A stretch of 64,000 bases of DNA from Peribacillus frigoritolerans (GCF_001636405.1 NZ_KV440950.1:4692778-4756777), one strand, 5' to 3'. Numbered from the stretch's first letter, positions 37,078 to 46,689 are shown. Numbers and translations are program-made. Notes: generated from the letters alone by a model not told the origin.

Positions 37078-37106
37078 ATCATACTCCCGTGAAATGGAAA
37101 AGTAAA
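37078..37106 (-). promoter_or_regulatory. Promoter of the kimA transcript
   Basis: On the minus strand TTTACT (37106-37101) and TATGAT (37083-37078) are 17 bases apart. The transcript would start near 37070, just ahead of the riboswitch. Confidence 0.65.
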
Positions 37107-37413
37107 TGAAAATTTTGCACAGAAATAGAATTATTATTTATAAGCGAGGTTTTATTCTTGACTTATATAACAAAAGTCATGCAAACACATGATTCGATGG
37201 TAGGAAAGGAGGAAAGTAAACGTCTAAAAGGAAGATATTCAAGAAGACAATGAACAAAAGATAGATTCCCCAAAAGGAAATATGAAGTAACTTGATGGAT
37301 TAAGTAAAACAGATCTGCCCCAGCTTGGATAGTCATAAAATCAGAATTCCGCTTTCCGATACCATTTTTAATTCCCGTCCAAACGGGGGCATTATTCCAC
37401 TGATCTACACCAA
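37107..37413. other. Intergenic stretch between kimA leader and the GtrA gene
   Basis: No gene. An AAAGGAGG at about 37205 is not followed by a usable start. A weak hairpin (CCCCGT with ACGGG, about 37375-37392) lies just past the GtrA stop and may end that operon. Confidence 0.45.
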
Positions 37414-37869
37414 TTAGTTCCTTCCTTCTTGAATTGGCCTCAAATTGCTTTTTTTAAAGACAAAGTATTTCTGGCCAAGATAGTTAAGCACTGTATAAAA
37501 GATTGTTCCTATCAGAACAGCCAAATTTTGTTGTATGGATAAATGAACGGTTCCTTCCAGTGATTCTGCAATGGCTTGGCCTATAGAATAAGCGGCGGAA
37601 TAACAAATCAGGATGACGCAAAAGAAACGGGTGACTCCTCGACGCCATTCTATATCGCTTTTAAAAGTAAAAGTCCTGTTCAAAAGAAAACTCGTTACAG
37701 CTCCCGTAACATTGCCGATAAAGGTGGAGATCCAGTAAGATAATTCAAGAACATTCATGAGAAAAAGCATGATGGAAAGTCCAACCGCTGTATTGACTAT
37801 TCCAACCAATAAAAAGCGGATAAAGGAGTTAGTTTGTTTTAGATAGTTTTTCAATACTGTTCCGTTCAT
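37414..37869 (-). CDS. GtrA family membrane protein
   Basis: The 151-residue protein has four membrane helices (about 17-37, 43-65, 82-104 and 117-138) with the GtrA pattern FIRFLLVGIVNTAVG near the start and FLLNRTFTFKSDI near 61. GtrA proteins are thought to flip lipid-linked sugars made by their GtrB-type partner. The annotated start overlaps the end of the upstream glycosyltransferase gene by 41 bases, so the two are translationally coupled; a later start is possible but would trim the first helix. Confidence 0.9.
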   Translation of the reverse strand: MNGTVLKNYLKQTNSFIRFLLVGIVNTAVGLSIMLFLMNVLELSYWISTFIGNVTGAVTSFLLNRTFTFKSDIEWRRGVTRFFCVILICYSAAYSIGQAIAESLEGTVHLSIQQNLAVLIGTIFYTVLNYLGQKYFVFKKSNLRPIQEGRN

Positions 37870-38851
37870 TGTCTAGTTGCTCCCGTTTTTTTAAATCGAG
37901 CGGATTAAATAGATCAAGATCAACAATATATTTAGGCCGGCGTTTGGATTCATTATAGATTTTTCCGATATACTCCCCAATCAACCCGACAGCAATCAAC
38001 TGTAGTCCACCGATCAACCATATGGAGGTGATCAATGAGGTCCAGCCAGTTTCGGTCTGCCCATAAAATTTCAACCATAAAAAGTAAGACCCAAAGAGTA
38101 AGCTAATGAAAAAGGAAAGACATCCTAGCCATAATACAAGCCGGATCGGTGTAACTGAAAAGGAAGTAATGCCATCAAGTGCAAAAGCAACCATCTTCTT
38201 AAATGGATATTTCGTTTCCCCGGCCAATCTTTCTTTACGGTCATAATAAACAGAGTCCGTCTTAAACCCAATGAGCGGTACAATCCCCCGTAAAAAAAGA
38301 TTCGTTTCATCAAAGCGTTCCAACTCCATGATCGCCCTTTTGCTCATTAGCCGGAAATCGGCATGATTATAGACAAGGTTAACCCCCATCTTGTTCATCA
38401 ATTTATAAAAACCTGTTGCAGATGTTCGTTTAAAGAATGAATCAAGGTCCCTTTTCTGGCGGACACCATATACGATTTCACATCCTTCATTGAATTTACG
38501 AATGAATTCCGGGATGACTTGAATATCATCCTGTAAATCTGCATCAATGGAAATCACACAATCTGAGGCTTCCTTGGCCGTAAACAACCCAGCCAGAAGT
38601 GCATTTTGATGTCCTGCATTCCGGGAAAGCTTTAGCCCGCGAACATATTCATTATTAATCGTTTCTTTGTAAATGATTTTCCAAGTTTGATCCTTGCTCC
38701 CATCATCGACAAACAAAATTTTACTTTGACCGGAAACGACGTTTTCATCGACCAACCCCCTCATCAATCCACAAAGCTTGGAAATGGTTTCCTGCAAAAC
38801 GCTTTCTTCGTTATAACAAGGTACAACAATCGTTACAATCGGTGAATTCAT
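37829..38851 (-). CDS. GT2 family glycosyltransferase, GtrB / YkoT type
   Basis: The 340-residue enzyme has a GT-A domain with VVPCYNEESVL (about 9-19), FVDDGSKDQTW (about 48-58) and the DADLQDD metal site near 102, followed by two membrane helices (about 237-258 and 272-294). Such enzymes move a sugar from UDP-sugar to undecaprenyl phosphate. The operon order membrane protein, GT2, GtrA resembles B. subtilis ykoS-ykoT with an added gtrA. Its product may decorate wall polymers, which is inference. Confidence 0.9.
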   Translation of the reverse strand: MNSPIVTIVVPCYNEESVLQETISKLCGLMRGLVDENVVSGQSKILFVDDGSKDQTWKIIYKETINNEYVRGLKLSRNAGHQNALLAGLFTAKEASDCVISIDADLQDDIQVIPEFIRKFNEGCEIVYGVRQKRDLDSFFKRTSATGFYKLMNKMGVNLVYNHADFRLMSKRAIMELERFDETNLFLRGIVPLIGFKTDSVYYDRKERLAGETKYPFKKMVAFALDGITSFSVTPIRLVLWLGCLSFFISLLFGSYFLWLKFYGQTETGWTSLITSIWLIGGLQLIAVGLIGEYIGKIYNESKRRPKYIVDLDLFNPLDLKKREQLDNERNSIEKLSKTN

Positions 38852-38866
38852 TCTATTCCCCCCTTT

Positions 38867-40546
38867 TCACATGACTCTGTATAAATGAATTTTCCATACG
38901 CTTCCTTTTTTCGTGAAAACCCTGTCCAGCACCAATCCGTTTTCCTTCGCGTTGTTGATTGGGATGGCAGAAAATATATACGTGCCGCCTAATCCTTTAA
39001 ACGCATCCATATCGAGGTCCAAATTTTTCAGCTCTTTTTTCGAGCCTTTCTTGAACATATAATGCTTCCCAAGCTCACCGGTAAACAGGTAACAACGTCC
39101 TCCCCATTCATCAAAATAGATTCTGATGTTTTTATTCTTAGCCAATTCGTTTTCAATTATTTGACGAAATTGATGTTTGTAAGAAAGCGGATAAAAATTG
39201 TTATAGCTATCGAGCGTGTAAAATCCATTATATTGAGCGATTGCGGGATGCAGCCCAATGCTGGCAACACGATATTCTTCTTGTGGACGGTCAATATGAT
39301 CTTTTATTTCCTGAAAAAGGCTTTCTGAATAGAACTCTTTAAAAGTTGGCTTTTTATTGTGAGTGATTTCCTCATTGAAACCGATTAAAATCAGTATTTG
39401 AACGGCGATGAAAATAGAAAGGGTTTTCTTAGCATAGTTGCTGTATTCCCAAATGATTTTTATCGCAAGGGCAAACCCCAAGTAAATGATCATCGGCCTT
39501 AAAAAGTGAAATCTGGCAAAGTTAAAAGTATCCAGTGTGTGAAACCTTTCCGTTAAAGGAAGCCAGCCTTTATAAAACCAAAATGCGTACCACGCTGAGA
39601 GCATGAAATTCAAGCCGAATAAAAAAACATATACCTTTTCCTGTCTCCACAATTTTTTTGTCAGAATAATATAAAGGGCAAAGACTGTAATCGGCAGGAT
39701 GATAAGCGCATGTAAAGTCATGACATGCGTATGTCCAAGAACGAAATTTTTGAAAGTAAGCTTAACGACCCAATCGAGCGGCAGCCTTGCGTGAAAATAT
39801 TCATCTCTGCTGTTTGGCTCCGAATCAAAAATGAATGAAGCGACCAAACGATACTCCACCAAACCAAAAATGACGGTCATATAAACGATCGAAAGAAGAT
39901 ACGTTATATTCCACCCTTTTCCCCTGATTACATCCGTTAGCCAAAGAAAGCCCATTGCAACAAGGAAAAAGAAAAAGCCAAGCACGATGCTTGAATAAAG
40001 CGGTAAAAGTGTAAGGACCAAATAATTCTTCCAAGAATGATCCTTGCTGCGGATATTCAAAAAAGCCCAAAGGGCTAAAGGCATCCCAAGTGTACTGAGC
40101 ATTCCCGATGGCCAAAATGGGGTAAGGGCAAAGGCTAAGGATGTTCCAACCCTAATCCAACCTGATTGTCTTCCTGTAACCAAATGTTTCCTCAATAAGA
40201 TATACATACCGAAGAATGCAATAAACCTTGTTAATGCCTGGCTTATTGCATAAGCAACCATTGTCGGAAAAAGAGCATGAAGCCACACGATAATGCTGAA
40301 CTCACTGCCAAAAGCATTACGGGGCAGCCCATTCATAATCTGCGGAATTCTGGCGTCAATTGCACCGAATAACTCACCGCTTTCTGAAAGGACTTTATAC
40401 CAGGCAAGGTTGGAATCCAAATTATCATGTACGCGAATATGCGCATTTTCTCCAAGGATGATTAAGGGGGAAAGATATAAAACAATGATGAGTAAGGCAA
40501 AAAGGATTTGTTTTCTCTCTTGATTTTCAATTGGCAAAATATCCAC
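38867..40546 (-). CDS. Polytopic membrane protein, YkoS / DUF6044 type
   Basis: The 559-residue protein has about 12 hydrophobic helices with large outer loops and a soluble C-terminal region, resembling B. subtilis YkoS and, in layout, GT-C type sugar transferases such as YfhO. An acidic HDNLDSNLAWY motif near residue 40 lies in the first outer loop, as expected for a GT-C catalytic site. It is the first gene of the operon with the GT2 and GtrA proteins, 15 bases before the GT2 gene. I infer it transfers the lipid-linked sugar onto an extracellular acceptor. Function is not proven for the family. Confidence 0.8.
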   Translation of the reverse strand: MDILPIENQERKQILFALLIIVLYLSPLIILGENAHIRVHDNLDSNLAWYKVLSESGELFGAIDARIPQIMNGLPRNAFGSEFSIIVWLHALFPTMVAYAISQALTRFIAFFGMYILLRKHLVTGRQSGWIRVGTSLAFALTPFWPSGMLSTLGMPLALWAFLNIRSKDHSWKNYLVLTLLPLYSSIVLGFFFFLVAMGFLWLTDVIRGKGWNITYLLSIVYMTVIFGLVEYRLVASFIFDSEPNSRDEYFHARLPLDWVVKLTFKNFVLGHTHVMTLHALIILPITVFALYIILTKKLWRQEKVYVFLFGLNFMLSAWYAFWFYKGWLPLTERFHTLDTFNFARFHFLRPMIIYLGFALAIKIIWEYSNYAKKTLSIFIAVQILILIGFNEEITHNKKPTFKEFYSESLFQEIKDHIDRPQEEYRVASIGLHPAIAQYNGFYTLDSYNNFYPLSYKHQFRQIIENELAKNKNIRIYFDEWGGRCYLFTGELGKHYMFKKGSKKELKNLDLDMDAFKGLGGTYIFSAIPINNAKENGLVLDRVFTKKGSVWKIHLYRVM

Positions 40547-40699
40547 CTCTTGATTAAATTCATATATCCATAATATTTGGCTTTGAAGGTAAATCTATTC
40601 TTTTTAAGGGATTTATTTTAACCTATTTTGATATAGGTCAACCAATGACCACATAAAATGCAATAAGCATATAAAAGAACCTTAAAAAGGGGCTGGGCT

Positions 40700-41560
40700 A
40701 TGATAAGGAAAGCGGTGATTCCAGCAGCCGGTTTAGGAACACGATTTTTGCCTGCTACGAAAGCTCAACCAAAGGAAATGCTGCCGATTGTCGATAAGCC
40801 GACCATTCAATATATTATCGAAGAAGCGGTACAATCAGGGATTACGGATATTATCATCGTTACGGGTAAAAACAAACGTGCCATCGAAGATCATTTCGAT
40901 AAATCGATTGAGCTTGAAATGCTTCTGCAAATGAAAGGTCAAAATGATCTGCTTAAGATCGTGGAGAACATTTCCAACATGGTCGATATCCACTATGTAA
41001 GGCAAAAGGAACCTTTAGGTCTGGGTCATGCAGTTTTATGTGCCAAAACCTTTATCGGAGACGAACCTTTTGCCGTCCTGTTAGGGGATGATATCGTGGA
41101 TAGCCAGGTTCCAGCCTTGAAGCAGTTAATGGAACGGTATAACAAGGTTCGAGCGAGCATTATTGGATGTAAGGAAGTATCACCAGCCGATGTCTCCAAG
41201 TATGGGATCGTAAACTTCCAAGAACGATATGAGGATTTATTTCTGGTAAGAAACTTGGTGGAAAAGCCAAAAGTGGAGGATGCACCATCAACACAGGCGA
41301 TAATTGGCCGATATATTTTATCACCTGCGATTTTTGAAATCCTTGAAAACGTACAGCCTGATCGTAAGGGGGAGATCCAGCTTACCGAAGCTTTAGACCT
41401 TTTGTTAGAAAAGGAACCATTATATTCGTATATCATCGAGGGAAATCGTTATGACGTAGGAGATAAATTCGGCTTCCTTCAAGCTTCAATAGATTTCGCC
41501 ATGAAACGACCTGAACTTCGTGATCAGCTAATAAAATATTTAAGGCAGTTGTTTCCTTAA
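40700..41560 (+). CDS. gtaB: UTP--glucose-1-phosphate uridylyltransferase
   Basis: The 286-residue enzyme matches GtaB/GalU. The nucleotide-binding motif AAGLGTRFLPATKAQPKEML (about 9-28), the VDKPTIQYIIEEA segment and the GDKFGFLQA motif near 253 are intact. It makes UDP-glucose for teichoic acid glucosylation and glycolipids. It is divergent from the sugar-transfer operon, whose GT2 enzyme would use a UDP-sugar. AAAAGGGG precedes the ATG. Confidence 0.95.
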   Translation: MIRKAVIPAAGLGTRFLPATKAQPKEMLPIVDKPTIQYIIEEAVQSGITDIIIVTGKNKRAIEDHFDKSIELEMLLQMKGQNDLLKIVENISNMVDIHYVRQKEPLGLGHAVLCAKTFIGDEPFAVLLGDDIVDSQVPALKQLMERYNKVRASIIGCKEVSPADVSKYGIVNFQERYEDLFLVRNLVEKPKVEDAPSTQAIIGRYILSPAIFEILENVQPDRKGEIQLTEALDLLLEKEPLYSYIIEGNRYDVGDKFGFLQASIDFAMKRPELRDQLIKYLRQLFP

Positions 41561-41579
41561 TGAAGTTAATATAGACCAT

Positions 41580-41615
41580 GCCCAATTACCAAAAAGAGGT
41601 GATTGGGCCATTTCC
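41580..41615 (+). terminator. Hairpin after gtaB
   Basis: GCCCAATTACC pairs with GGTGATTGGGC; the following T-tract is weak (CATTTCC). Confidence 0.6.
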
Positions 41616-41821
41616 ACATCGGATTGACCCCTTTGGTTGTAACATGATCCACTTACCATAATCCTCTAAGTAAAATATAACTGTTTATTCTTCCGTAAAA
41701 TGTTACAGCAGAAAAAGTTGAACAGAGAAAGAATAGTTTTCTATAAGTGAGGTTATGTTGATAACGTATCCTTCATGAATGTTCCAAAACACGATATCCA
41801 GAAAGGATTGTAGAGAAACAC

Positions 41822-41962
41822 ATGCACAATAAAGCCAATAACCCAATAATATCTGATGAATTTTTAGAACAAGTGGTTAAGGAAATCAATGCACAATTTG
41901 GCGGGCCCATCAATGAAAAAAATGATCGTTTCCAACATGGGGGCGATGATGAAAGAAATTGA
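41822..41962 (+). CDS. Small hypothetical protein, 46 residues
   Basis: A short frame with AAAGGA about 20 bases ahead encodes a hydrophilic, acidic peptide (MHNKANNPIISDEFLEQVV, ending QHGGDDERN). A clear terminator follows 38 bases later, which supports a real transcript. I do not recognise the family. Confidence 0.45.
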   Translation: MHNKANNPIISDEFLEQVVKEINAQFGGPINEKNDRFQHGGDDERN

Positions 41963-42000
41963 ATTGAAGCCCCCTTCATTAATCTAAAGCTCTCATGAAA

Positions 42001-42030
42001 AACTCTGGCTATATTCATCCAGAGTTTTTT
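42001..42030 (+). terminator. Terminator after the 46-residue frame
   Basis: AACTCTGG pairs with CCAGAGTT around a 10-base loop, followed by TTTTTT. Confidence 0.88.
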
Positions 42031-42154
42031 CGCTGTAACTTTATTTCTCCAATAGAATTATCCGCCCTTTCTTTAACGACTTGTCCAAACCGATTTAGCT
42101 TATCCTCATACAATGATTACATGTAAGTATTTTAAAGAAAGGGGAAAAACTTCA

Positions 42155-43549
42155 TTGAGCCATGCTGATGATGTCTTCCGCACTTCTCCAAAGGTTCCAA
42201 AAGGAAGGCTGGTTTCCGGACATACAAAAGAGTTCCAAACAGATCCCATTGGGTTCCTGACCCGATTGTCCAAGGAATATGGGGAAGTCGCTAAATTCCG
42301 TTTAGGACCATTCCAAACTGTTTATCACGTTTTAAATCCTGATTTAATAAAACAAATACTCGTAACAAAACAACAATCTTTCGTCAAATCCAAGGACTTC
42401 AATCTTTTAAAACCGCTTATCGGTGAAGGCCTGCTTACAAGTGAAAAAGACTTTCATATGCGACAGAGAAGGCTTATCCAACCCTCTTTCAAAAAGACTC
42501 ATATTAGCCAATACGCCAAGGATATGATTGATATCACAATGGATTATATATCAACTTGGCAACATGATGATGAACGGATTATAACGAAGGATATGATGGA
42601 CATCACTCTCGGGATAATCAGCAAGACCATGTTCAGCATGGAATTCAAGGATGGATATGAAATCGTTGGGAAACCTCTGGAAACTGCATTGAGAATAACA
42701 GTCAAAAGGATGAGAAAGATTTTCCGTATGCCATTATGGGTACCGACTAAAATCAACCGTGAATATAAAAAGGCGATACAAAGGCTTGATAAAGTGATTT
42801 ACGGCATTATTGAAAAACGGAAGAACGACACAGTAAAACATGAAGACATGCTAGGGATCTTGATGGACGCCCGTGATGCCGACGACGGGTTAGGCATGAC
42901 AAGCCATCAGGTGCGTGATGAATTAATGACTATTTTTCTGGCCGGTCATGAAACGACAGCAAATGCTCTTTCCTGGGCACTGTATGCAATTTCGAAGCAT
43001 CCGGAAATTCAAGCTAAGCTTTTCAATGAAGTCAATAGCATATTCGGTCACCGGAAACCCAGGCCTGAAGATTTCATGAAATTACAATACACTCAAAATA
43101 TCATTCATGAAACACTTCGCGTTTACCCGCCACTGTATATCTTATCCCGTGATGTGGCGGAGGATGTCACAATAGGAGGATATCGCTTTAAAAAAGGCGA
43201 TATGATTCTAATAAGTTCTTATGTGATGCAGCATAACCCAGAGTATTTTGATCAACCTGAATCATTTATCCCTGAGCGATTTGAAAATAACTTTATGAAA
43301 AGCCTGCCTGCGTTCGCTTACTTTCCATTTGGCGGAGGGCCGCGGGTTTGTATTGGCAATCACTTTGCCATGATGGAAGCGGTGTTTGTCCTGGCCTGCA
43401 TTGCAAAGCGGTATAGGATAAAGCTTGCACCTGACCACCATGAAGTGACCCCCCTTCCCTCCCTTACACTAAGACCCAAGAATGGACTGCGCATGGTGTT
43501 AGAAGAAAGAACTGCAGAAGCTTTTGAACCTGATGCATCCATTTTTTAG
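42155..43549 (+). CDS. Cytochrome P450
   Basis: The 464-residue protein is a soluble P450 with the I-helix motif AGHETTANAL (oxygen activation), the K-helix ETLR, the PERF region (FIPERFENNF) and the heme loop FGGGPRVCIGNHFAM with the ligand cysteine. The start is the TTG at 42155, placed 10 bases after AAAGAAAGGGG; an ATG at 42113 has no ribosome-binding site. The sequence looks nearer to fatty-acid/CYP4-like bacterial P450s than to CYP102, and no fused reductase is present. Substrate and redox partner are unknown. Confidence 0.92.
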   Translation: MSHADDVFRTSPKVPKGRLVSGHTKEFQTDPIGFLTRLSKEYGEVAKFRLGPFQTVYHVLNPDLIKQILVTKQQSFVKSKDFNLLKPLIGEGLLTSEKDFHMRQRRLIQPSFKKTHISQYAKDMIDITMDYISTWQHDDERIITKDMMDITLGIISKTMFSMEFKDGYEIVGKPLETALRITVKRMRKIFRMPLWVPTKINREYKKAIQRLDKVIYGIIEKRKNDTVKHEDMLGILMDARDADDGLGMTSHQVRDELMTIFLAGHETTANALSWALYAISKHPEIQAKLFNEVNSIFGHRKPRPEDFMKLQYTQNIIHETLRVYPPLYILSRDVAEDVTIGGYRFKKGDMILISSYVMQHNPEYFDQPESFIPERFENNFMKSLPAFAYFPFGGGPRVCIGNHFAMMEAVFVLACIAKRYRIKLAPDHHEVTPLPSLTLRPKNGLRMVLEERTAEAFEPDASIF

Positions 43550-43620
43550 TAATAGGAGTCTTTTCCTAATAAATATCATTGTACTAACTGGCCATCCTTT
43601 TAGAAAGGAGGGATGAAAAA

Positions 43621-43791
43621 ATGTATTTGCTCCATTCACCACGGAAAGGAATCATCCACACTGAATTGCACTATGTAGGAATGGCATCGCAGGTATATAC
43701 CGGTTATTTGCAATTTTTAAGCGAAATTGAACCGAAACAAGAAACCGAATACCTACAGGCGCCGCTCCCCTATTCATATGGGAACGGATAG
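43621..43791 (+). CDS. Small hypothetical protein, 56 residues
   Basis: The frame starts 5 bases after the strong site AGAAAGGAGGGATG and ends before a perfect terminator. The protein (MYLLHSPRKGIIHTELHYVG at the start, PLPYSYGNG at the end) is soluble and aromatic-rich. It lies 72 bases after the P450 and could be co-transcribed with it. I do not recognise the family. Confidence 0.6.
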   Translation: MYLLHSPRKGIIHTELHYVGMASQVYTGYLQFLSEIEPKQETEYLQAPLPYSYGNG

Positions 43792-43820
43792 TTTCCCACT
43801 TCTTACCTTATATTAAAGAA

Positions 43821-43847
43821 AAACCGACCTTGAAAGGTCGGTTTTTT
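43821..43847 (+). terminator. Terminator after the 56-residue gene
   Basis: AAACCGACCT pairs with AGGTCGGTTT around TGAA, followed by TTTT. Confidence 0.93.
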
Positions 43848-44300
43848 GTAATTCTGCAGTATGTTCCATAACCCTGGCCCCCGCAGCTCCCAAATGCTGG
43901 CTGTAACAATCCTGACAAGATAAACTAAGCGACCACGACTATTAAGGACTGAAACTGATTCAATCAACTTATATACTACGAAACAAATGCCAGTAATAAT
44001 GCAATTAAACAGAATTATATTTCTCTCTTTTCAATATGTATTTTAAAGAATGAAGAATTGCCAATTCATCCCTAAAAAATCACCTAGCAGTTTTTTTCTT
44101 TGAATCATTTCATAAAATCCAATATTTTTAGATAACCTTCTTCGCCGGTTGGAAACCCATTCCCGTTCACCGGCCTAAATTGACTTTTTTCCGATTCATG
44201 ATATATTAATATAGCACTTTAGTACGTGAAAGCGTTCAATAATAGAAGAAACTTTAAGTTTTACTGATAGACTATTTTATTAAAATTGTGAAAGAAAGGC
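43848..44300. other. Intergenic stretch before the amino acid permease
   Basis: AT-rich, 450 bases. No gene; the only notable site is the catabolite-response-like sequence at 44227-44240. Confidence 0.5.
44227..44240 (+). promoter_or_regulatory. Possible catabolite-response (cre) site
   Basis: TGAAAGCGTTCAAT matches TGWAARCGYTWNCW at 12 of 14 positions, 61 bases before the permease gene. CcpA control is inference from the motif alone. Confidence 0.35.
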
Positions 44301-44309
44301 ATGAATATA

Positions 44310-45641
44310 ATGGAGAAGACTCATCAAGATCTAAAAAAGGGCCTATTGCCGAGGCATGTCCAGTTCATTGCTTTAGCCGGAATGATAGGAACGGGGATTT
44401 TTAAGGGGAGTTCCGATACATTAAATATGGCAGGCCCAAGTGTTGTGATAGCCTATTTAATAGGGGGGCTATTGTTATTCATTGTAATGGCCGCACTAGG
44501 GGAGATGGCAACCGCTTTTCCTAATATGAACGTCCAACATCTCATTAATAAAGCTTTTGGGTTTCAACTATCATTCATTGTCGGGTGGCTCTATTGGTTC
44601 AATTGGATTATCGTAATCATTGTAGAAATAGTCGCAGCCGGCAGTTTTCTACAATATTGGTTTCCTACAGTACCATTATGGCTATTAAGCATACTTTGCG
44701 CTTCAGTTATAATAGGAATTAATTTGTTTCAAGTAAAATACTATGGAGAACTCGAATTTTGGTTCGCAGGAATTAAAATAATAACCTTAATTGCTTTTAT
44801 TATTTTAGGAGCTTTGATCATGCTAGGACTTTTTCCTAGTTCGGCTTCATTTTCTAATTACACGGAACATGGTGGTTTTTTCCCCAAAGGAATTGACGGA
44901 ATGTTAAGTGCACTTTTAGTGGTCATGTTTTCATACGGGGGTGCAGAATTAATTGGTGTAGCCGTCACGGAAACAAAAGATAGTCAGCGAGTCATACCAA
45001 AAATCATAAAAGGAACAGTATGGCGGGTGATTCTTTTCTATGTCTTGCCGATACTTATCATTTGCGGAGTAATACCTTGGAACCATGTAAGCAATGAAGT
45101 AAGTCCTTTCGTTCAGGTTTTCAGCTTATCGGGACTTCCCGGAGCCGCCGATATCATGAATTTCGTTCTTTTAACCGCTGTCTTATCAGCTGCAAATTCT
45201 GGCATATACGCTACCTCAAGGACACTGTTCACTCTTTCCCAGAACGGGGAAGCGCCCAAGGCATTTTTAAAAACAACGAAAAAGGGTATTCCGCTTAATG
45301 GTATATTTTTAACTACATTATGCATATTGGCTGGTGTGTTTTTATCCTATTTGTATCCCGACCTGATTTTAAGCTACCTTATGGCCATTCCTGGATTCAC
45401 GGTTTTATTATTGTGGATCAGTATTTGTTCCGCGCAATTGAAACTGCGTAAGCAATACAATGGCAAACCAGGATTCCGGGTAAAATGGTACCCATATACA
45501 ACTATATTAGCCATCACGGCTTTAAGCATTATCTTTTTGGCATTTCTCTTTAATAAGCAAAACTTCATCGGGACTACAGTATGTCTTGTCACGTTAGTGA
45601 TATTCATCCTTCTCTCATTTATTGTCAAACAAAAAAAATAG
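44310..45641 (+). CDS. APC family amino acid permease
   Basis: The protein (about 443 residues) has 12 membrane helices and the APC/AAT signature near the start (LPRHVQFIALAGMIGTGIFKG), plus a long loop with SYGGAELIGVAVTE near residue 210. Relatives import GABA, aromatic or basic amino acids with protons. Start choice is uncertain: ATG at 44301 is only 2 bases after AAAGG, so the ATG at 44310 is preferred. It is followed by a strong terminator and then the repeat cluster. Confidence 0.88.
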   Translation: MEKTHQDLKKGLLPRHVQFIALAGMIGTGIFKGSSDTLNMAGPSVVIAYLIGGLLLFIVMAALGEMATAFPNMNVQHLINKAFGFQLSFIVGWLYWFNWIIVIIVEIVAAGSFLQYWFPTVPLWLLSILCASVIIGINLFQVKYYGELEFWFAGIKIITLIAFIILGALIMLGLFPSSASFSNYTEHGGFFPKGIDGMLSALLVVMFSYGGAELIGVAVTETKDSQRVIPKIIKGTVWRVILFYVLPILIICGVIPWNHVSNEVSPFVQVFSLSGLPGAADIMNFVLLTAVLSAANSGIYATSRTLFTLSQNGEAPKAFLKTTKKGIPLNGIFLTTLCILAGVFLSYLYPDLILSYLMAIPGFTVLLLWISICSAQLKLRKQYNGKPGFRVKWYPYTTILAITALSIIFLAFLFNKQNFIGTTVCLVTLVIFILLSFIVKQKK

Positions 45642-45676
45642 AAATTTTATCCCCCCTGTATTTTATTAGGGATTTC

Positions 45677-45724
45677 AGACTGAAAGCAAACTCGATGAAA
45701 GTCGGGTTTGCCTTCAGTCTTTTT
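45677..45724 (+). terminator. Terminator of the amino acid permease gene
   Basis: AGACTGAAAGCAAACTCGA pairs with TCGGGTTTGCCTTCAGTCT, followed by TTTT. Confidence 0.9.
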
Positions 45725-45744
45725 AGTGTCAGTACAGATTGGAT

Positions 45745-45871
45745 GTCGATTTCCACTCAAGAAACTCGCTTACCGCGGGCGGTCCGGAAGTCCCTCGGCG
45801 CCTTTGCGCCTGCAGGGTCTCCCTTGTACTCGCTTTTCCCGCGAAAGGCTCGAACACCCGCTCCAATCAAC
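45745..45871 (+). repeat. Family B intergenic repeat, copy 2
   Basis: A 127-bp block bounded by GTCGATT and AATCAAC, matching the 34.5-kb copy through CCGCGGGCGGTCCG, CCTCGGCGCC and GCCTGCAGGGTCTC. It is in the same orientation as that copy. Confidence 0.88.
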
Positions 45872-45989
45872 TGGGATGTTGTTTTAAAACTATAGACCAC
45901 CTGGCGTTTAGTTTAAATTTGTCTATAGTCTGAAGGTTGCATCAATAGATATGGTCTCACCCCTAACCATGATTTCAAAACAAACTTGA

Positions 45990-46580
45990 GTTACCCTTTG
46001 AGGATGCCTTTGGATTGAAGAAATTTGCGACACCCCCGCCGCCGAATAACTGGCTAGCCGAGACCCCGCAGGCGCTTGCGCCAAGGAGGCTTGGCAGACA
46101 GTCGGCGGAAAGGGAGCGGATTTCTGAAATCGACTGCAATTTTTTCAAAGAAAAACTGAGAGTTGGCCTCATCCCGAAGCATGTTTAAGATTAGTTTATC
46201 CTTCATGCTTTTTCCTGTAATCCTTATTGGATTGAAGAAATTTGCGACACTCCTGCCGAATAACTGGCTAGCCGAGACCCCGCAGGCGCTTGCACCGAGG
46301 AGGCTTGGCAGACAGTCGGCGGAAAGGGGGCGGATTTCTGAAATCGACTGCAATTTTTTCAAAGAAAAACTGAGAGTTGGCCTCATCCCGAAGCATGTTT
46401 AAGATTAGTTTATCCTTCATGCTTTTTCCTGTAATCCTTATTGGATTGAAGAAATTTGCGACACTCCTGCCGAATAACTGGCTAGCCGAGACCCCGCAGG
46501 CGCTTGCACCGAGGAGGCTTGGCAGACAGTCGGCGGAAAGGGAGCGGATTTCTGAAATCGACTGCAATTTTTTCTAAAGA
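45990..46580 (+). repeat. Tandem array of three family A repeat units
   Basis: ATTGAAGAAATTTGCGACAC starts at 46014, 46231 and 46445, giving periods of 217 and 214 bases. The last two units are nearly identical. Each contains CTGGCTAGCCGAGACCCCGC and GGAGGCTTGGCAGACAG. The array is the reverse complement of the array at 17217-18197 in orientation. Frames of 66-110 codons on both strands of this array are by-products of the repeat. Confidence 0.95.
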
Positions 46581-46689
46581 ATAAAAGGGAAACAAATTTG
46601 GATTTAAAATACTCCTTATACCCATTTTCAACATACATATGTTAAAATGACCAATGAACCAATCATCCTACAAATTAGAGGTGTATATC

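Noticed and set aside
37200-37320. AAAGGAGG as the start of a small gene upstream of the kimA leader
   Set aside because: No start codon follows at usable distance and stops appear in all frames.
45975-46638. Several 65-110 codon frames on both strands
   Set aside because: All lie in the family A repeat units and mirror each other; no coding signal.
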